DNA of 43,945 bases, taken from positions 1,003,632-1,047,576 of the forward strand of contig NZ_JH164926.1 of assembly GCF_000226875.1 (NCBI RefSeq). The letters run 5' to 3'. The translations under genes and the position numbers were made by a program. The DNA comes from Neisseria shayeganii 871 (GTDB taxonomy: Bacteria; Pseudomonadota; Gammaproteobacteria; Burkholderiales; Neisseriaceae). The notes under the pieces are model-generated. The model was not told the origin of the DNA. It made no database searches and saw only the letters and a program-made list of their open reading frames with translations. This document shows positions 40,134 to 43,945 of the stretch, one piece after another (within the stretch, counting starts at the first letter, position 1; every line of letters begins with the position of its first letter).

Positions 40134-41798
40134 CTACATCAGGTTCAAATCGCCCACCCGCTCGAAGATGTGCTCGCTGGCGCGGCCTTCTTCGTAAAGC
40201 TTGATGCGCAGGCGCAGGTCGTTGGCGGATTCGGCCTGACGCAGCGCTTCGTCGTAATCGATTTCGCCGTTGATATACAGGCGGAACAAATCTTGGTCGA
40301 AGGTTTGCATGCCGTCGTCTTCGGCACGCTCCATCAGGTCGCGGGCTTCCATGAGCTGGTTTTTGAAAATGTGGTCCTGCATAGCGGGGGTGTTGATCAA
40401 CAAGTCCACGATTGCGGTACGGCCTTTGCCGCCCTTTTTCAACACCAAACGCTGGCCGATGATGCCCACCAAATTCAATGCCAAGTCCATCAGAATCTGC
40501 GGATGACGCTCTTCGGGATAGAGGTTCATGATCCGCTCAACGGTTTGGCTGGCGTTGGTGGCGTGGATGGTGAAAAAGCACAGGTGGCCGGTTTGCGCCA
40601 GCTGCAGGGCATACTCCATCGACATCTCGTTGCGCACCTCGCCCACCACCACTACGTCGGGCGCCTGACGCATCGCGCTCTGCACCGCCGCGCCCCAGCT
40701 GTGGGTATCGAGGCCGACTTCGCGCTGGGTGATGATGCTTTTAATCGGGCTGTGGATGTACTCGATCGGGTCTTCGATGGTCACGATGTGGCCGGCGGAA
40801 TGCTTGTTGCGCCAGTCCAGCATCGCCGCCTGGGAAGTGGATTTACCCGAACCGGTGGCACCGGCCAAAATAATCAGGCCGCGTTTGCGCATGGCCAGCG
40901 TTTTCAAAGATTGCGGCAGCTGCAGATCGTCGATGGTCAAAATATCGGTGGTGATGCGGCGCATCACCAAACCGATGCGGCCCTGCTCATGATAAGCGTT
41001 GACACGGAAGCGGATGCCGCTTTTCGACTGCAGGGAATAGTTCAATTCCAGCTCTTTCGGAAACGCTTCTTTTTGCTCATCGTTAAAAGTGGAATACACA
41101 ATCTGGGCGGCTTCGTCTTCCGTCAGCGGCTTGAGCGGTACCGGAATCAGGGTGCCGTCGATTTTGAAGGACGGCGGGAAATTGCTGCTGATGAAAATAT
41201 CCGAAGCATTGCGTTTTAAAGATTCCTCGGCCATTTTTTCCAACAGCGGGTGCAATTGGGCGCGTTCGCGCAGCAAACCTTCCACCTTAGGGGCGGCTTT
41301 GGGTGCGGCGGCCTGCGGCTTGGCCGGCGCCACCGCAACTTTTTGCTGCCCACCGGCCGCAGCCGCCACCGCTGCGGCTGCCGGCACCGCGGCAGATACA
41401 AGGGTCTCGGCGGCTTTGACAGGCGGCGGTTCGGAATGTTCATCGAGCACCACGGTCACCACCTCGGACATCATGGTGTGTTGAACGGCGGCGGGCGCAA
41501 CCGGAACAGGCTCGGCAGGCGTCTGCGTTTCGATTACCGGCAAGTCCGGCACCGTCAGCGCAGCGGTGGCCTTAGGCAGCGGCGGGATGTCGGGAACGGC
41601 TTGCCTCTCCGCCAAAGAAGCCTCCCATGCAGGGGTTTCCACAACTTCGAAAGTGATGCCGTCATCGTCATGGAAATCGAAAGACACTTCGCTGGAAGCA
41701 ACCGGCTGCGGCTCGGGCGGCGCCTCTCCCTGATAACGGCTGACCATATCCGACAGCAAGCTGGCCACATCCCGTTCGTTTTGTTGTTCGTTCGACAT
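40134..41798 (-). CDS. pilU: PilU-type pilus retraction ATPase with long N-terminal extension
   Basis: Hexameric secretion-type ATPase that assists PilT in type IV pilus retraction. The core from about residue 180 is canonical: ASDIFISSNFPPSFKIDG, Walker A GATGSGKS (313-320), the Asp box TIEDPIEYIHSP, Walker B VVVVGEVRNEMSMEYA, and the His box CFFTIHATN. Before it lie about 175 residues of acidic, then Pro/Ala-rich low-complexity sequence (VPAAAAVAAAAGG, PQAAAPKAAPK), making the protein 554 residues, some 150 more than PilU proteins I know. The first ~60 residues (MSNEQQNERDVASLLSDMVSRY) look ordered and amphipathic. The reading frame and codon use run smoothly, so the extension seems genuinely coded. 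It follows pilT by 27 bp. Confidence 0.9.
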   Translation of the reverse strand: MSNEQQNERDVASLLSDMVSRYQGEAPPEPQPVASSEVSFDFHDDDGITFEVVETPAWEASLAERQAVPDIPPLPKATAALTVPDLPVIETQTPAEPVPVAPAAVQHTMMSEVVTVVLDEHSEPPPVKAAETLVSAAVPAAAAVAAAAGGQQKVAVAPAKPQAAAPKAAPKVEGLLRERAQLHPLLEKMAEESLKRNASDIFISSNFPPSFKIDGTLIPVPLKPLTEDEAAQIVYSTFNDEQKEAFPKELELNYSLQSKSGIRFRVNAYHEQGRIGLVMRRITTDILTIDDLQLPQSLKTLAMRKRGLIILAGATGSGKSTSQAAMLDWRNKHSAGHIVTIEDPIEYIHSPIKSIITQREVGLDTHSWGAAVQSAMRQAPDVVVVGEVRNEMSMEYALQLAQTGHLCFFTIHATNASQTVERIMNLYPEERHPQILMDLALNLVGIIGQRLVLKKGGKGRTAIVDLLINTPAMQDHIFKNQLMEARDLMERAEDDGMQTFDQDLFRLYINGEIDYDEALRQAESANDLRLRIKLYEEGRASEHIFERVGDLNLM

Positions 41799-41825
41799 GA
41801 TATTTTCCCTTGTTGAATTGGCGGA

Positions 41826-42875
41826 TTAAGAGAGCTGGTCGGGGTTTTGCGCCTTGCTGCGGGCGGTTTCCAAGCTGATGGTGCCGCGTTTGACCAAGCT
41901 TTGCAAAGCTTGATCCAAGGTCTGCATGCCGTGGGACTGGCCGGTTTGCAATGTGGAGCCGATCTGGGCGATTTTGTTTTCGCGGATCAGGTTGCGCACC
42001 GCCGGGGTGGAAATCAGAATTTCATGGGCCGCCACCCGGCCTTTGCCGTCACGGGTTTTGAGCAGGGTTTGCGAAATCACCGCCCGCAGGGATTCCGACA
42101 ACATGGAGCGTACCATTTCTTTCTCTCCGGCCGGGAAAACGTCGATGATACGGTCAACGGTTTTGGCCGCACCGGTGGTGTGCAGGGTGCCGAATACCAA
42201 GTGGCCCGTTTCGGCAGCGGTCAGCGCCAGGCCGATGGTTTCCGGGTCGCGCATCTCACCCACCAGAATGATGTCCGGGTCTTCACGCAGGGCGGAGCGC
42301 AAGGCATTGGCGAAGCTGTGGGTGTGTTGGTGCAGTTCGCGCTGGTTGACCAACGATTTTTTGCTGACGTGCACAAACTCGATCGGATCTTCGATGGTCA
42401 GGATGTGGCTGGCCTGATTGCTGTTGACGTAGTCGATCATCGCCGCCAGCGTGGTGGATTTGCCCGAACCGGTGGGGCCGGTTACCAGCACCAAACCGCG
42501 CGGGGTATCGGAAATCTTTTTGAACACGGAAGGCGCGTTCAGTTCTTCCAGCGTGAGCACGCGGCTGGGAATGGTACGGAAAACGGCTGCCGGACCGCGC
42601 TCGGTGTTGAAGGCATTGACACGGAAACGCGAAACATTGGGCAGCTCGAAGGAGAAGTCGGTTTCCAGATTTTGCTGGTAATTTTTGCGCTGGTGGTCAT
42701 TCATGATGGAAGCAATCATATTGCCCACCTCTTCAGCATTCATTTCCGGCAGGTTGATGCGGCGCACGTCGCCATGCACGCGGATCATGGGCGGCAGGCC
42801 GGCGGAAAGGTGTAAGTCTGAGGCTTTGTTTTTTACGCTGAAAGCCAGCAGGTCGGTAATCTGCATCTTGCTCAA
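41826..42875 (-). CDS. pilT: Type IV pilus retraction ATPase PilT
   Basis: Motor that depolymerises type IV pili, powering twitching and the DNA uptake to which the DUS-rich genome is tuned. Length is 349 residues. It has KASDLHLSAGLPPMIRVHG at the start, Walker A GPTGSGKS (133-140), Asp box TIEDPIEFVH, Walker B ILVGEMRDPETI, His box LVFGTLHTTGAAKT, and the retraction-specific AVRNLIRENK near the C-terminus. It is first in the pilT-pilU operon and divergent from the YggS-type gene; the shared 160-bp region is AT-rich and should hold both promoters. Confidence 0.96.
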   Translation of the reverse strand: MSKMQITDLLAFSVKNKASDLHLSAGLPPMIRVHGDVRRINLPEMNAEEVGNMIASIMNDHQRKNYQQNLETDFSFELPNVSRFRVNAFNTERGPAAVFRTIPSRVLTLEELNAPSVFKKISDTPRGLVLVTGPTGSGKSTTLAAMIDYVNSNQASHILTIEDPIEFVHVSKKSLVNQRELHQHTHSFANALRSALREDPDIILVGEMRDPETIGLALTAAETGHLVFGTLHTTGAAKTVDRIIDVFPAGEKEMVRSMLSESLRAVISQTLLKTRDGKGRVAAHEILISTPAVRNLIRENKIAQIGSTLQTGQSHGMQTLDQALQSLVKRGTISLETARSKAQNPDQLS

Positions 42876-43037
42876 GCTCCCTTTTTGATGAAAATCATTA
42901 TGGTAAAAATATGTAGTATTTCGTATGCTCGTTTATTGTAAATACATCGACTCGGTTTGATAAAGGAAAAAGTTTGTTTTCCGGAAAATTTTTCAGTAAG
43001 GTGTCGTTTACAGCCGATTCACGCGAAAGACAAAGCC

Positions 43038-43733
43038 ATGAACACGCTCTGCGAACGCCTTACGGCGGTGCGCCGCCAGTTGGCCGAAACCGCTGCCGCC
43101 AAGCAACGCCCATTGCCCGAGTTGGTGGCGGTGAGCAAAACATTTCCCGCCGCCGATATCCGTGCCCTTTATGCGGCCGGCCAACGCCACTTCGGCGAAA
43201 ACTATCTGCAAGAATTTGAAGGCAAGGTAAAGGAATTGGCCGACCTGCCCGATCTGCAATGGCACATCATCGGCCACATCCAGTCGAACAAAAGCCGGAT
43301 TGCGGCCGAATATGCGGCTTGGGTGCACACGGTGGACCGCGAAAAAATCGCCCGCCGCCTGAGCGAACAGCGGCCGGCGCATCTGCCGCCTTTGCAGGTA
43401 TTGATTGAAGTGAACATCGGCGGGGAAGCCGGCAAACACGGCATTGCCCCGGATGAGGATAGACTGGCCGCACTGGCCTTTCAGGTAGCCTCACTGCCGC
43501 GCCTGCAATTGCGCGGCCTGATGTGCGTGGCGCGCACCGGTAGCGGGCCGGAAGAGTTGACACAACAGTTCTCCCGCATGGGCGAACTGCTGTCCATGTT
43601 GCAGCAACGCGGTTTGGCGTTGGACGTGTTGTCGATGGGCATGTCCGCCGATTTGGACTGCGCCGTGGCCTGCGGCGCCACCCACGTGCGCATCGGCAGC
43701 GCGATTTTCGGACAACGCCACACGGCGGCCTGA
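43038..43733 (+). CDS. YggS/PLPBP family pyridoxal-phosphate homeostasis protein
   Basis: PLP-binding protein of the alanine-racemase N-terminal fold that keeps vitamin B6 and some amino-acid pools balanced; it has no known catalytic activity. PLP lysine is in LVAVSKTFPAADI, with HFGENYLQEFEGKV, WHIIGHIQSNK and the phosphate-binding LSMGMSADLDCAVACGATHVRIGSAIFG. The ATG at 43038 gives 231 residues, the usual length, and starts at the family boundary (MNTLCERLTAV); a longer reading to 42957 adds unrelated residues. It is divergent from pilT, as often seen next to pilT in proteobacteria. One DUS is inside (43480-43491). Confidence 0.93.
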   Translation: MNTLCERLTAVRRQLAETAAAKQRPLPELVAVSKTFPAADIRALYAAGQRHFGENYLQEFEGKVKELADLPDLQWHIIGHIQSNKSRIAAEYAAWVHTVDREKIARRLSEQRPAHLPPLQVLIEVNIGGEAGKHGIAPDEDRLAALAFQVASLPRLQLRGLMCVARTGSGPEELTQQFSRMGELLSMLQQRGLALDVLSMGMSADLDCAVACGATHVRIGSAIFGQRHTAA

Positions 43734-43771
43734 CCATCTCAGACCAAACTGCCGGCTCCAAACAGGCCGCC

Positions 43772-43934
43772 GAGACCTTTGCAAAATATCTCCCAATCCC
43801 CTAAATTTCCTCCCAGGACATTTAGGGGATTTTTCATGAGCACCTTCTTTCAGCAAACCGCCCAAGCCATGATTGCCAAACACATCGACCGCTTTCCCCT
43901 ATTGAAACTCGAGCAGGTGATTGATTGGCAGCCG
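43772..43934 (+). mobile_element. Left end of an IS5-family insertion sequence, cut after 163 bp
   Basis: Begins with GAGACCTTTGCAAAATATC, the same terminus as the MITEs, followed by an AATCCCCTAAAT/ATTTAGGGGATT stem and the start of a transposase gene. At 43935 another GAGACCTTTGC begins in the same orientation, so the IS is interrupted or recombined at that point. Confidence 0.85.
43836..43934 (+). pseudogene. IS5-family transposase, first 33 codons only
   Basis: The reading frame starts STFFQQTAQAMIAKHIDRF and continues to VIDWQP, which I recognise as the N-terminus of the IS5/IS1106-like transposases of Neisseriaceae. The family then continues with more N-terminal helices and the DDE catalytic domain, but here the sequence switches directly into a new element terminus (GAGACCTTTGC). 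No catalytic residue is present in the window, so this fragment cannot encode an active enzyme. Confidence 0.82.
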
Positions 43935-43945
43935 GAGACCTTTGC
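43935..43945 (+). repeat. Start of another MITE/IS terminus at the window edge
   Basis: GAGACCTTTGC, identical to the left ends of the other elements, directly joined to the truncated transposase gene. The rest lies outside the window. Confidence 0.75.

Overview
This window looks like chromosome from an Eikenella-type member of the Neisseriaceae. The main clue is the 12-mer AGGCTACCTGAA (or its reverse complement), which occurs roughly 35 times with more one-mismatch copies, both inside genes and as inverted pairs between them. It is the DNA uptake sequence (DUS) described for Eikenella; Neisseria proper uses a different word. Gene content agrees: def-fmt-rsmB-ntrYX, pilTU, a peroxiredoxin-glutaredoxin hybrid beside a lipoamide-dehydrogenase-like protein, a gmhA/diaA-dolP pair, and fnr divergent from hemN are all familiar from Neisseriaceae. 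The DNA is GC-rich, with GCC/GGC-type codons in most genes. All assignments were made by reading translations and motifs by eye; no database search was possible.

Layout. 1-9.5 kb: a minus-strand translation-start and signalling operon (def, fmt, rsmB, a DUF4390 protein, ntrY, ntrX) with trmA beyond it and a divergent LysM protein. 9.5-12.4 kb: a flavin disulfide reductase and the Prx-Grx hybrid. 12.6-16.3 kb: dsbB, pth, a secreted cysteine-rich protein of unknown function, ubiD. 16.7-23.5 kb: an apparent catabolic unit made of an NCS1 permease, hydantoinase/oxoprolinase B and A subunits and an AraC-family regulator. 23.8-25.6 kb: gmhA/diaA-like, dolP and an unknown membrane protein. 26.1-30.1 kb: gph, recX, an aromatic/aspartate aminotransferase, a META-domain lipoprotein and a DUF1543 protein. 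30.2-31.3 kb: a YadA-like trimeric autotransporter gene interrupted by one in-frame stop. 31.9-36.5 kb: fnr, hemN, ackA, two tRNA genes, dksA. 36.6-43.7 kb: yggT, proC, murU, rarD, pilU, pilT and a YggS-type PLP protein. The window ends in the 5' fragment of an IS5-family transposase gene.

Two repeat systems fill the spaces between genes. The first is the DUS, often as inverted pairs that form hairpins at gene ends. The second is a family of short non-coding elements with terminal inverted repeats GAGACCTTTGC...GCAAAGGTCTC, in at least a dozen intact, deleted or decayed copies. The IS fragment at the right edge starts with the same terminal sequence, so the elements are best read as MITEs mobilised by that transposase. 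Intact copies come in lengths of 184, 167 and 143/142 bp, explained by two discrete internal deletions, and most abut a DUS.

The parts most worth a second look are: the MITE-DUS association; the permease-HyuB-HyuA-AraC unit with paired TGCAC-N-CTGG direct repeats upstream; the interrupted adhesin with hairpins in its leader; an NtrX whose AAA+ motifs are destroyed; a PilU with an extra ~175-residue N-terminal region; and an FNR box placed as a class II activator site for hemN.
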